Shown: positions 50,495 through 58,323 of the stretch, piece by piece | Position numbering within the stretch: the first letter of the stretch is position 1 | Layout: each line of letters begins with the position of its first letter | Origin: an uncultured Sphingomonadaceae bacterium | GTDB lineage: Bacteria > Pseudomonadota > Alphaproteobacteria > Sphingomonadales > Sphingomonadaceae | Direction: 5' to 3' | Assembly: GCA_947258815.1 (NCBI GenBank) | Contig: CAMYJW010000018.1 | Coordinates: 1 to 58,323, forward strand | Length of the DNA stretch: 58,323 nucleotides | Made by a program: the position numbers and the translations under genes | The notes under the pieces: model-generated | Told to the model about the DNA's origin: nothing | Seen by the model: only the letters and a program-made list of their open reading frames with translations | Databases searched by the model: none

Positions 50495-51634
50495 ATGGCG
50501 CGGCCAATGCCTCTTGCCGGTGTGAAGGTCATCAGCCTCGCTTCGCTGGGGCCGGGGCCATATGCGGCGATGCTGCTTGCCGATCTGGGCGCGGATGTGA
50601 CGATTGTTGATCGCACGCGCCCGGTGCTTACCTCGATGCCGCTCGATCGCGATCCGCGCCGCCGCGGTCAGCGCAGCATTGCGATGGATCTGAAACAGCC
50701 CGAAGCCATCGCAATCCTTGAAGAGATGATCGGGCAAAGCGATGTGCTGATGGAAGGCATGCGCCCCGGCGCGGCGGAAAAGATCGGCCTTTCGCCCCTG
50801 CATTGCGAGGCGCTTAACCCCAGGCTGATCTATGCGAGGATCACCGGCTGGGGGCAGGAAGGCCCGCTTGCGCAAACGGCGGGGCATGACATCAACTATA
50901 TCGCGCTGAGCGGCGCGTTGCATGCGATGGGCGATGCCGACAGGCCGCCCCCCGTGCCGCTGAACCTGCTGGGCGACTATGCGGGCGGCGGGGTTTATGT
51001 TGCGCTTGGGATTGTTTCGGCCTTGTTTGAGCGGAGCCGCTCCGGCCTTGGGCAAGTGATCGATGGAGCGATTGCCGATGGCGTCGCTTCGCTTTCCGCT
51101 GCAACGATGGGCATGTTTGGTGCCGGGCAGTGGGCCGGGCGGGGAGAGAACGTGCTTGATGGCGGTGCGCCCTATTACCGGACTTATCGCACGCTGGACG
51201 ATGAATATGTTGCGGTTGGCGCGATAGAGCCAAAGTTCTTCGCCGAACTGCTTGCGGGGCTGGGGATGGAGCCGGGCGCATGGGATCAGAACGATCGCGC
51301 GCAATGGCCAGCGCTTCAGGCCGAATTTGCTCGGATATTCAGCATGCGGGAGCGCGCGCACTGGGCGCAGGTGTTTGCAACGGGCGATGCCTGTGTCAGC
51401 CCGGTCCTGCATTTTGATGAAGCAGCAGCACACCCGCATCATGCCGCGCGCCGGACATATCTGGAACGCGATGGCGCCGCGCAGCCCGCGCCCGGCCCAC
51501 GCATGAGCGCGCACCGCGCCGCCGATCCCGCGCCTGCGCCCGGTGCTGGCGCGCACACCGAGCAAATTCTGCGCGAAATGGGGCTATCTGAAAGCGCTAT
51601 CGCACAACTCAGAACCGACGGGACAGTGATCTGA
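50495..51634 (+). CDS. CaiB/BaiF-family CoA transferase (or alpha-methylacyl-CoA racemase)
   Basis: 379 residues of the class III CoA transferase fold. Features: LAGVKVISLASLGPGPYAAMLLADLGADV at its N-terminus, RRGQRSIAMDLKQPEA, and the catalytic Asp in NLLGDYAGGG (about residue 158). Members either transfer CoA between acids or racemise 2-methylacyl-CoA; the GDYAGGG segment fits both, and the alpha-methylacyl-CoA racemase branch is a fair option for branched (terpenoid or pristane-like) substrates. It starts three bases after the hydratase and abuts the ligase. Confidence 0.87.
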   Translation: MARPMPLAGVKVISLASLGPGPYAAMLLADLGADVTIVDRTRPVLTSMPLDRDPRRRGQRSIAMDLKQPEAIAILEEMIGQSDVLMEGMRPGAAEKIGLSPLHCEALNPRLIYARITGWGQEGPLAQTAGHDINYIALSGALHAMGDADRPPPVPLNLLGDYAGGGVYVALGIVSALFERSRSGLGQVIDGAIADGVASLSAATMGMFGAGQWAGRGENVLDGGAPYYRTYRTLDDEYVAVGAIEPKFFAELLAGLGMEPGAWDQNDRAQWPALQAEFARIFSMRERAHWAQVFATGDACVSPVLHFDEAAAHPHHAARRTYLERDGAAQPAPGPRMSAHRAADPAPAPGAGAHTEQILREMGLSESAIAQLRTDGTVI

Positions 51635-53275
51635 ATGGAGCCGCAAATCATGCGTGTGAGTGATACCGCGCCATCGCAGTTTCTGCTTGGCGCATTGCTT
51701 GAAAAACGGGCCGGCGAAGCGCCGGACGATGTGTTCTTCACCTGGGGCGACGATGCTTTCACGCATGCGCGGTTCAATGCATCGGTCAACCGGATGGCGC
51801 GCAATCTGCTTCAGGCCGGGATCGGCAAGGGATGCGGCGTGGCGGTGCTGATGGAAACGTCGCTTGAATATCTCCAGTTGTGGTTTGCGCTGGCCAAGAT
51901 TGGCGCGATCGAAGTGCCGATCAACAGCGCGTATCGCGGCGATCTGCTGGCGCATGTGCTGATCACCAGCGAAGCGAGCGTTTGCGTGGTCGATGGTAAA
52001 TTCGCTGCGGAGCTGGCGCAGGTCTTGCCGCAAACGGGCAAAGTTGAGACTGTTTTCGTTCTCGATGGTGCGCTGCCGGGAAGCCATGGCGATGTGACCG
52101 CGCGCGATTTTGCCGATCTGCTGGCCGCGAACGACGAGACGGATATCGAAGCCGATCTGCACTATTCCGAAACCGGTGGCATCATCTTCACATCGGGAAC
52201 GACCGGCCCTTCCAAAGGGGTTTTGCTGTCGCACCGTTATCTTGTTGCTTATGGTGTCATGTATGCGCAGATAAACGGGCTGAAGCGCGACGATGTGATC
52301 TTCAACTACATGCCGTTTTTCCATCTTGCCGCGAAGTTCCTGACGATCGCCACGCTGGCGAGCGGTTGCAGGATGCACCTTGAGAAGAAGCTGAGCATCA
52401 GCAATTTCTGGGACACTGTGCGGCAATATGGGATCACCAATTTCGTTGCTGTTGGCGGGGTGTGCAACATGCTGCTGAGCAGCCCGCCGTCACCCGACGA
52501 TCGCAATACGCCGATCCGCACGATCTATGCGGTTCCCGATCCGGCGGATATTCACCGCGAGATCGAGGAGCGCTTCGATTGCAGTCTGACCACGGTGTTC
52601 GGGTCGACCGAAGTGGGCCTGCCGCTGTTCCGCGGCGTGGACGACAGTTATCAGTCCGGATCGTGCGGGCGCGAAAGCCCTTATTACGATGTGCGGATAT
52701 TCGATGAAAACGATACGCCGCTTCCCGCCGGCGAAGTGGGCGAAATCGTGGTGCGTCCCAAACAGGCGTTTCTGACCGGATCGGGCTATGTCAACATGCC
52801 CGACAAGACGGTTGAGGCATGGCGTAACCTGTGGATGCATTCAGGCGATCGCGGCTATGTCGATGAGGATGGCTGGTTTTACTTCGTGGACCGCGCAACC
52901 GATTCTATACGCCGCCGGGGCGAAAACATCTCTTCCTATGAAGTTGAACAACTGGTTGCCAAACATGCAGCCGTTGCCGAAGTGGCGGCCGTGGCCACGC
53001 CATCCGAAGTGGGCGAGGATGAAGTGTGGGTGCAGGTTATCCTGCGCAGCGGACACGCGGTTACGCATGAGGAACTGCTGGCGCATTGCGAGCAGGTTAT
53101 GCCTTATTTCATGATCCCGCGCGTGATAGAGATCGTTGATGATTTCCCGCGCACCCCAACCGCGAAAGTTGCAAAATACAAGCTGCGCGACGCTGGCCCC
53201 GGAGCGGGCGCGTGGGATTATCAGGACAACGGCTGGAAGCTTTCGGGCGGCGTGCTCAAAAAGGCGGACGGTTGA
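51635..53275 (+). CDS. AMP-forming CoA ligase (CaiC-like)
   Basis: 546 residues. The P-loop is FTSGTTGPSKGVLL. YMPFFHLAAKF, VFGSTEVG, WMHSGDRGYVDEDGWFYFVDR and the RRRGENISSYEVE segment resemble crotonobetaine/carnitine-CoA ligases; the terminal Lys is in TPTAKVAKYKLRD. Its ATG follows the CoA-transferase stop directly and its stop overlaps the TetR gene's start. With the CaiB-type transferase and the CaiD-like hydratase it makes a Cai-like trio, but carnitine use is not implied; the catabolic context favours a branched or aryl acid. Confidence 0.88.
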   Translation: MEPQIMRVSDTAPSQFLLGALLEKRAGEAPDDVFFTWGDDAFTHARFNASVNRMARNLLQAGIGKGCGVAVLMETSLEYLQLWFALAKIGAIEVPINSAYRGDLLAHVLITSEASVCVVDGKFAAELAQVLPQTGKVETVFVLDGALPGSHGDVTARDFADLLAANDETDIEADLHYSETGGIIFTSGTTGPSKGVLLSHRYLVAYGVMYAQINGLKRDDVIFNYMPFFHLAAKFLTIATLASGCRMHLEKKLSISNFWDTVRQYGITNFVAVGGVCNMLLSSPPSPDDRNTPIRTIYAVPDPADIHREIEERFDCSLTTVFGSTEVGLPLFRGVDDSYQSGSCGRESPYYDVRIFDENDTPLPAGEVGEIVVRPKQAFLTGSGYVNMPDKTVEAWRNLWMHSGDRGYVDEDGWFYFVDRATDSIRRRGENISSYEVEQLVAKHAAVAEVAAVATPSEVGEDEVWVQVILRSGHAVTHEELLAHCEQVMPYFMIPRVIEIVDDFPRTPTAKVAKYKLRDAGPGAGAWDYQDNGWKLSGGVLKKADG

Positions 53276-53958
53276 GTAAACCCACCAACATGGGCAGGCG
53301 CCGTGCCGCAGCGGCGCAGGAAAGCACGCCCGTTTATCAGGAAAAGCGCAAGGTTATCATCGATGCCGCCGCGCGGGTGTTTCAGGCGCGTGGGTATGAG
53401 GCAACCAGCATCGCGCACATCGCCGATGAAGCCGGCATGGATCGCGCGACGGTGTATTATTACGCTTCGTCCAAAGAGGATATCTTCGATGAAGTGATCC
53501 GCCTGGCATCGGAGAAAAACCTCGATGCGGTTGAAGCGATCGTATCCACCAAGGCAAGCGCAAGCGACAAGCTGGAAGCCGCGCTCACGCAACTGATGGA
53601 ATCCTATAATTCCGACTATCCCTATCTCCACGTATTCATGCAGCGCTATCTTCAATCGGCGCAGGACGGCGAAACCGCCTTGCAGACGCAGGACTGGGCA
53701 GCGCGCTATTACAACGCGATCAAGGCGATCCTTCAACAGGGGCTGGACAGCGGAGAGTTCGATTTCGAACTGCCGGTCGGCATCGTAACGATCAGCGTGA
53801 TCGGAACGGTGAACTGGGTTCAGGCAAGCGGGGCAACCAGTGCGGCGCGCCGTGCCGCGCTTGGTGACAAGGCACTGGCTCCTGGTGCGATCGGCGCGGG
53901 TCTGGGGGCCATGCTCCTCAAAGGATTAACCGGCCGCCCGATCAGTGATCCGGGGTAA
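53272..53958 (+). CDS. TetR-family transcriptional regulator
   Basis: 228 residues. The TetR HTH is in ATSIAHIADEAGMDRATVYYYASSKEDIF. The start is taken as TTG at 53272, overlapping the ligase stop (TTGA), with AAGG eight bases earlier; ATG at 53290 is an alternative. The ligand domain is about 150 residues. As the last gene of the plus operon, it likely autoregulates it through the palindrome at 49598. Its end overlaps the convergent TetR gene by 17 bases. Confidence 0.85.
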   Translation: MSKPTNMGRRRAAAAQESTPVYQEKRKVIIDAAARVFQARGYEATSIAHIADEAGMDRATVYYYASSKEDIFDEVIRLASEKNLDAVEAIVSTKASASDKLEAALTQLMESYNSDYPYLHVFMQRYLQSAQDGETALQTQDWAARYYNAIKAILQQGLDSGEFDFELPVGIVTISVIGTVNWVQASGATSAARRAALGDKALAPGAIGAGLGAMLLKGLTGRPISDPG

Positions 53959-54541
53959 ATTCAGACACTAACGATCGGCCGGCAAGCGCTTTGATCTCGC
54001 TGATGTAGGTATCCTGTGTCCAGCCACATTGAACGGTCAGCAGTTCCCAGTTTCTGACCGAAAGCATCGCCCAAAGGAGGTCGGTTGCCGTGCCACTATC
54101 CAGACTTTCGGCCAGCAGGCCATCCGCTTCGATAGCGGCCACCGCGGCTTTGCACCCTTCGCGAACGGCCAGCATGCGATCGCTCCACGCCTGACGAGCC
54201 TCAGCGTCGCTGTCCTGCATCGCCATAAGTGCGCGCGCGACACCGTAGATTTCAGGAATGTAGTTTCCCCATGCTTCGATAAACCGCGCCAGCCGTTCGA
54301 CGCCTGACGTTGCAGCCCTGCTTGGCGCAAGGCGGACTTCAATCTGCTTGGCTTCGTCGATGTGCCGGGTCGTCGCGATCAGCAGGTCTGCGCGGTTGGG
54401 AAAGTGCAGATAAAGTGCCTGGCGGCTGACCCCCGCCGCCTTTGCGATGTCTGACATGCGCGCCTTGCTGGCGCTGTCTTCAAGCAATTTCCATGCGGCA
54501 TTCAGGATGCGGGTGCGGGTTGAAAGATTTTCAGTTGACAT
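53942..54541 (-). CDS. TetR-family transcriptional regulator
   Basis: 199 residues. The HTH is ARMSDIAKAAGVSRQALYLHFPNRADLL. The C-terminal domain is of typical size. The ATG at 54541 lies within the first of three operator-like palindromes upstream of the divergent NAD(P)-binding protein, so the pair is a classic TetR-controlled divergon. It is convergent with the other TetR gene, the last 17 bases of each overlapping. Confidence 0.87.
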   Translation of the reverse strand: MSTENLSTRTRILNAAWKLLEDSASKARMSDIAKAAGVSRQALYLHFPNRADLLIATTRHIDEAKQIEVRLAPSRAATSGVERLARFIEAWGNYIPEIYGVARALMAMQDSDAEARQAWSDRMLAVREGCKAAVAAIEADGLLAESLDSGTATDLLWAMLSVRNWELLTVQCGWTQDTYISEIKALAGRSLVSEFTPDH

Positions 54542-54592
54542 CGTGTAAACCTAAGTGCAATTGACACGATGTCAACTTTACACAGTGTCAAG
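54534..54592. promoter_or_regulatory. Three palindromic TetR operator copies
   Basis: GTTGACATCGTGTAAAC (54534-54550), ATTGACACGATGTCAAC (54560-54576) and CTTTACACAGTGTCAAG (54576-54592). They share the pattern TTGACA-N3-TGTCAA with few mismatches. The first overlaps the start of the TetR gene. Centres are 26 and 16 bases apart. Confidence 0.72.
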
Positions 54593-54625
54593 TTGATTCG
54601 ACGACAGGCAAAAAGGAGATTCTCG

Positions 54626-55255
54626 ATGAATGTGATCATATTCGGCGCAACCGGCAGTATCGGACGGATCGCGACCAGACAGATGCTTGAAGATGGCCAC
54701 CGGGTGACCGCTTTTTCCCGAAACCCCGAGGCACTGAAAATGGATCATCCCAACTTGTCGCACCGGGCAGGCGATGTGCTCGATCAGATTTCTGTTTCGG
54801 CGGCGGTTCGCGGAATGGATGCGGTGGTCGTCACTCTTGGCGCGGGCGCAGCGCGCCGCAACCGGGTTCGTTCGGAAGGCACAATGAATGTTATTCAGGC
54901 GATGCATGAACATGGGGTCCGCAGGATCATCTGCCAATCCACTTTGGGCGCGCACGAAAGCTGGTCGAACCTGAACTTTTTCTGGCAACGGATCATGTTC
55001 GGCTTTCTGCTTCGCCCGGCCCATGCAGACCATGAAACGCAGGAAAACCTTGTGCGCGCTTCGGGCCTTGACTGGACGATCGTGCGGCCATCGGCATTCA
55101 CCGACGGACCGGCGACAGGCGATTATCATGAGGGTTTTCCGCCCGGTTTTCGTCAACTCACGCTGAAAATATCGCGGGCTGACGTTGCGGATTTCCTCCG
55201 GCGCCAGTTGACCGATCTCAGCCGCCGCCATCAGGCCGTCAGCATTTCGCGGTGA
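54626..55255 (+). CDS. NAD(P)H-binding protein (atypical SDR, NmrA/SDR_a5-like)
   Basis: 209 residues. The Rossmann motif is IIFGATGSIGR at the N-terminus, and SHRAGDVLDQ and VVVTLGAGAARRNR follow; there is no Tyr-x3-Lys pair, so the SDR is atypical. The ATG at 54626 has AAAAGGAG eight bases upstream. It is divergent from the TetR gene and preceded by its operators. Such proteins are usually flavin- or quinone-reductase-like or act in stress; no substrate can be given. Confidence 0.85.
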   Translation: MNVIIFGATGSIGRIATRQMLEDGHRVTAFSRNPEALKMDHPNLSHRAGDVLDQISVSAAVRGMDAVVVTLGAGAARRNRVRSEGTMNVIQAMHEHGVRRIICQSTLGAHESWSNLNFFWQRIMFGFLLRPAHADHETQENLVRASGLDWTIVRPSAFTDGPATGDYHEGFPPGFRQLTLKISRADVADFLRRQLTDLSRRHQAVSISR

Positions 55256-55273
55256 GCCATCGTTTCGCGGGAT

Positions 55274-55331
55274 GCGGTCACGCAGGCCGGGCTTTTGCAT
55301 GGATGGAAGCAAGAGACCATTGCGTGACCGC
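55274..55331. repeat. 11-bp perfect inverted repeat GCGGTCACGCA ... TGCGTGACCGC
   Basis: Arms at 55274-55284 and 55321-55331 flank a 36-base spacer, in the 165-base gap between two plus genes. It could form a long RNA hairpin or a DNA element; there is no T-run behind it. The sequence between the arms shows no reading frame of interest. Confidence 0.85.
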
Positions 55332-55420
55332 GGTTTGTCGTGTCTTGCAGCGCGCGACGTGCCGGTAATGCCCGCGCCACCAACGTTGCCGGGTGGCCGG
55401 TCTTTGGAGATTCGAACAGT

Positions 55421-56602
55421 TTGCAAACACCCGTTTCTTTCGATGCGATCATACTGGGGGCGGGCGCGGCCGGTTTGATGTGCGCGGCTGTCGCCGGGCA
55501 GCGGGGCAAGCGGGTGCTGCTGCTTGAGCGGGCGCAAACGCCGGGCAAGAAGATCCTGATCTCAGGCGGCGGGCGCTGCAATTTCACCAACATAGGCACC
55601 ACGCCGGACAGATATCTCTCCGCAAACCCCCATTTCGCCAAGTCCGCGCTCAGCCGCTACACATCGCAGGATTTTCTGGCGCTGGTGCAATCGCACGGGA
55701 TCGCGTGGCACGAAAAAACGCTGGGCCAGCTGTTTTGCGATGGTTCTGCCCGGCAGATCCTCGATATGTTGTGCGATGAAGTTGCGCGCGGAAACGGTGA
55801 AATCGCGTGCGGACAGGATATTCGCGCGGTCGATCACGCCGATGGCGTGTTTCGCGTGACCAGCGATGGCCGGGTATTTTCTGCGCCTTCACTGGTGATC
55901 GCGACAGGGGGGCCATCGATCCCCAAAATGGGCGCGACCGGGTTTGCCTATGATCTGGCGCGGCAGTTTGGCCTGAAAGTGGTGGAGCCAAGGCCCGCGC
56001 TGGTGCCGCTGACCCTGGGGGGAGAGGACGTGCTGTTTCGCGATCTTTCCGGTGTCGCGACCGCGGTGATCGCTCGTGCCGGAAAAACCGCATTTCGCGA
56101 GGCCGCGCTGTTCACCCATCGTGGGTTGTCCGGCCCGGCGATCCTTCAGATATCGTCATACTGGCGTCACGGGCAGCCGGTGAGGATCAATTTTCTGCCC
56201 GATCATGCGGGTGACTGGCTGCTGGATGCGAAACGCGATTCGCCGCAAGCGAGCCTGCGCGGGCTGCTGCAAAATGTTCTGCCAGACAGGCTGGCGACGA
56301 CACTTACCGGTCGGCTGGCGCTGGATGGACGGTTATCCGAAATTGCCGATGCGAAACTGCGTGAGGCGCAAGCGCGGCTGGCCGACTGGCAGTTCATGCC
56401 AAACGGAACCGAAGGCTTTGCAAAGGCTGAAGTTACCGCAGGCGGTGTCAGCACGGCGGAACTTTCTTCAAAAACAATGGAAGCCAAACGCGTTCCGGGT
56501 CTGTATGTGGTCGGCGAAGCCGTCGATGTAACTGGCTGGCTGGGCGGATATAATTTCCAGTGGGCCTGGGCCAGCGGATGGGCTGCTGCACAATCTTTTT
56601 GA
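55421..56602 (+). CDS. HI0933/YhiN-family flavoprotein (NAD(P)/FAD-dependent oxidoreductase)
   Basis: About 393 residues. FAD motif ILGAGAAGLMC near residue 9, then LLLERAQTPGKKILISGGGRCNFTN, the family signature. YVVGEAVDVTGWLGGYNFQWAWASGW near the end is the second signature. The start chosen is TTG at 55421 (GGAGA about 11 bases earlier); the true start may vary by a few codons. The function of YhiN proteins is not settled. It precedes the helicase gene by 51 bases. Confidence 0.85.
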   Translation: MQTPVSFDAIILGAGAAGLMCAAVAGQRGKRVLLLERAQTPGKKILISGGGRCNFTNIGTTPDRYLSANPHFAKSALSRYTSQDFLALVQSHGIAWHEKTLGQLFCDGSARQILDMLCDEVARGNGEIACGQDIRAVDHADGVFRVTSDGRVFSAPSLVIATGGPSIPKMGATGFAYDLARQFGLKVVEPRPALVPLTLGGEDVLFRDLSGVATAVIARAGKTAFREAALFTHRGLSGPAILQISSYWRHGQPVRINFLPDHAGDWLLDAKRDSPQASLRGLLQNVLPDRLATTLTGRLALDGRLSEIADAKLREAQARLADWQFMPNGTEGFAKAEVTAGGVSTAELSSKTMEAKRVPGLYVVGEAVDVTGWLGGYNFQWAWASGWAAAQSF

Positions 56603-56653
56603 TTTCTTCCCCACGTTTCGTGCCTGTGCCGAAACCTTAAACCTGTGAGTTTC

Positions 56654-58323
56654 ATGCCTTTTTCTACTCTCCCGCCAATTCTTGGCGAAGCCCTTGCCGA
56701 ACGCGGATATGCCGCCCCCACGCCCGTTCAGGCCGCGATTCTCGAATCGGAGGCGGCTGGCCGCGATCTGATCGTTTCTGCGCAGACAGGTTCAGGTAAA
56801 ACTGTTGCTTTTGGTCTGGCGATGGCCGGGGAACTGCTGGACGAAGACGGCGTGATGCCGCGCGCGAAAGCGCCAAAGGCGCTGGTGATCGCGCCCACGC
56901 GCGAACTGGCATTGCAGGTCAGCCGCGAACTGAAATGGCTTTATGGTAAGGCAGGCGCACGCATCGCGACGTGCGTTGGCGGCATGAATCCATCCGTGGA
57001 ACGCCGGGCCCTGCAGGCGGGCGCATCCATTGTTGTGGGCACGCCGGGGCGTTTGCGCGATCATCTGGAACGTGGCGCGCTCGATCTTTCGGGGATCGCT
57101 GCGATTGTCCTTGATGAAGCGGATGAGATGCTCGACATGGGCTTTCGCGAGGATCTGGAAGAAATTCTCGATGCCACGCCGGAAGCGCGCCGCACGTTGC
57201 TGTTCTCGGCGACGATGCCCAAGCCGATCGCGGCGCTGGCCAAACGTTATCAGCGCGATGCCTTGCGCATTTCCACCATCGGCGAAGGGCGTGGCCATGG
57301 CGACATTGCCTATCAGGCTGTCACTGTTTCGCCTTCCGAAGTGGAGAACGCGGTGGTCAACCTGCTGCGCTTTCATGAGGCGGAAACGGCGCTGCTTTTC
57401 TGTGCCACGCGCGATAATGTGCGCCATATGCACTCCACGTTGCAGGAGCGCGGGTTTGCTGTTGTCGCGCTTTCAGGTGAGCATTCCCAGTCAGAGCGTA
57501 ATCAGGCGTTGCAGGCCATGCGGGATCGCCGCGTGCGGGTGTGTGTTGCCACCGATGTTGCCGCGCGCGGGATCGATTTGCCCACGCTGAGCCTTGTGAT
57601 CCATGTGGAAATGCCGCGCGATGCCGAAACGTTGCAGCATCGCTCTGGCCGCACGGGGCGCGCCGGCAAGAAGGGCACAGCGGTGCTGGTTGTGCCTTAT
57701 CCGCGTCGCAAACGGGTTCAGGCGATGTTGTCTCATGCCAGGATCAAGGCGGAATGGATTGATGCGCCCGGCCCTGAAGCAATCCGCAAGCAGGATCGCG
57801 AACGGCTGCTGACGACGCTGCTTGAGCCAAAGGAGTATGACGAGGAAGATCGCGCGCTGGCAGAGCGCCTGATGGCCGAAAAATCGCCGCAGGATATCGC
57901 CGCGGCATTGGTCAGCGCCCATCGCGCCGCGCTGCCCGAACCCGAAGAGCTGATCGAAAATACGCCCGAAGCCCGCCGCGCCGCGCAGAAAGAGCGTCAT
58001 CGCCCCGGCTTTGAAGATATTGTCTGGTATCGCATGAACATCGGGCGCGCACAGAACGCCGATCCGCGCTGGATTTTGCCATTGTTATGTCGTCGCGGAC
58101 ATATAACCCGCAACGAAATCGGCGCGATACGCATTGCCGCGCGCGAAACGCATTTTCAGGTGCCGCGCGCCATCGCCGATAAATTCAGTTCCGCGCTGGA
58201 ACGCACCGCCGGCGCTGACGGCGATGAGGAAAGCGTTCTTATCGAAGTGTCAAACGAAGGGCCGCCGCAGGGGCCGCGCGTGCACCGCAAGCGCGGGCAC
58301 GGTGGGCCCCGGTCCGACGGGCC
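56654..58323 (+). CDS. DEAD-box RNA helicase (DbpA-like), 3' end beyond the window
   Basis: At least 556 residues, still open at the window edge. Motifs: Q motif TPVQAAI, I AQTGSGKT, Ia PTRELALQ, II DEAD (VLDEADEM), III SAT, IV/V/VI through ATDVAARGIDLP and HRSGRTGRAGKKG. A C-terminal DbpA RNA-binding-like domain begins near residue 455 (PRWILPLLCRRGHITRNEIG). DbpA helicases act in 50S ribosome assembly. The ATG at 56654 starts a normal helicase N-terminus. The Arg/Gly-rich tail is only just beginning at the edge. Confidence 0.93.
   Translation, partial: MPFSTLPPILGEALAERGYAAPTPVQAAILESEAAGRDLIVSAQTGSGKTVAFGLAMAGELLDEDGVMPRAKAPKALVIAPTRELALQVSRELKWLYGKAGARIATCVGGMNPSVERRALQAGASIVVGTPGRLRDHLERGALDLSGIAAIVLDEADEMLDMGFREDLEEILDATPEARRTLLFSATMPKPIAALAKRYQRDALRISTIGEGRGHGDIAYQAVTVSPSEVENAVVNLLRFHEAETALLFCATRDNVRHMHSTLQERGFAVVALSGEHSQSERNQALQAMRDRRVRVCVATDVAARGIDLPTLSLVIHVEMPRDAETLQHRSGRTGRAGKKGTAVLVVPYPRRKRVQAMLSHARIKAEWIDAPGPEAIRKQDRERLLTTLLEPKEYDEEDRALAERLMAEKSPQDIAAALVSAHRAALPEPEELIENTPEARRAAQKERHRPGFEDIVWYRMNIGRAQNADPRWILPLLCRRGHITRNEIGAIRIAARETHFQVPRAIADKFSSALERTAGADGDEESVLIEVSNEGPPQGPRVHRKRGHGGPRSDG

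Noticed and set aside
1..58323. CRISPR arrays, tRNA/rRNA genes, transposases, integrases, phage genes
   Set aside because: No repeat-spacer pattern, cloverleaf or recognisable mobile-element protein was seen on either strand.

Overview
The window is a GC-rich piece of an alphaproteobacterial chromosome. The gene complement suggests a sphingomonad (Novosphingobium/Sphingobium/Sphingopyxis-like); this is inferred from protein content only, because no rRNA or other phylogenetic marker is present. Genes are tightly packed, often with ATGA-type overlaps. No tRNA, rRNA, insertion sequence, phage gene or CRISPR array was seen.

Layout. (1) 235-7737, minus strand: a molybdopterin oxidoreductase, acyl-CoA ligase, enoyl-CoA hydratase, Zn alcohol dehydrogenase, a small unknown protein, an APH-like kinase, and a membrane trio made of a COX4-like protein, a COX3/NorE-like protein and an unrecognised polytopic protein. 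(2) 8055-13328: a 2Fe-2S/FAD reductase, an aldehyde dehydrogenase, a XylM/AlkB-type membrane di-iron hydroxylase, and MerR and TetR regulators. With the alcohol dehydrogenase and CoA ligase of part 1 this could make a complete methyl -> alcohol -> aldehyde -> acid -> acyl-CoA route. (3) 13410-16843, minus: a Rieske dioxygenase (alpha and beta), an extradiol-type dioxygenase and a short-chain dehydrogenase, which is an aromatic dihydroxylation and ring-cleavage set. (4) 17019-21397: an acyl-CoA dehydrogenase divergent from a CYP153-like P450 that overlaps a rubredoxin gene, then a malonyl-CoA synthetase. (5) 21520-35487, plus: a complete assimilatory nitrate system (nasT, nasS, ABC transporter with two fused ATPases, outer-membrane porin, nirB, nirD, nasA, SUMT for siroheme). 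Two leader RNAs, before nrtA and before nirB, each carry a pair of hexaloop hairpins followed by a terminator, as expected for NasT (ANTAR) antitermination.

(6) 35623-38198: a membrane sulfatase/phosphoethanolamine-transferase-like protein and a diacylglycerol-kinase-family protein. (7) 38254-41370: PHA depolymerase and class I PHA synthase. (8) 41554-54541: a second CoA-ester catabolic block (CoA ligase, MaoC hydratase, PQQ dehydrogenase, FAD monooxygenase, aldehyde dehydrogenase, enoyl-CoA hydratase, CaiB-type CoA transferase, CaiC-like ligase, two TetR regulators). (9) 54626-58323: an NAD(P)-binding protein, a HI0933-family flavoprotein, and a DbpA-like DEAD-box helicase cut by the window end.

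Taken together, this is an oxygenase-rich catabolic island for alkyl and aryl hydrocarbons, terpenoids or similar compounds, wrapped around a nitrogen-assimilation operon. The parts that looked least conventional are the orphan COX3/COX4-like trio opposite the membrane hydroxylase system, the P450-rubredoxin pairing, and the two matched ANTAR leaders sharing an upstream motif at a fixed distance.
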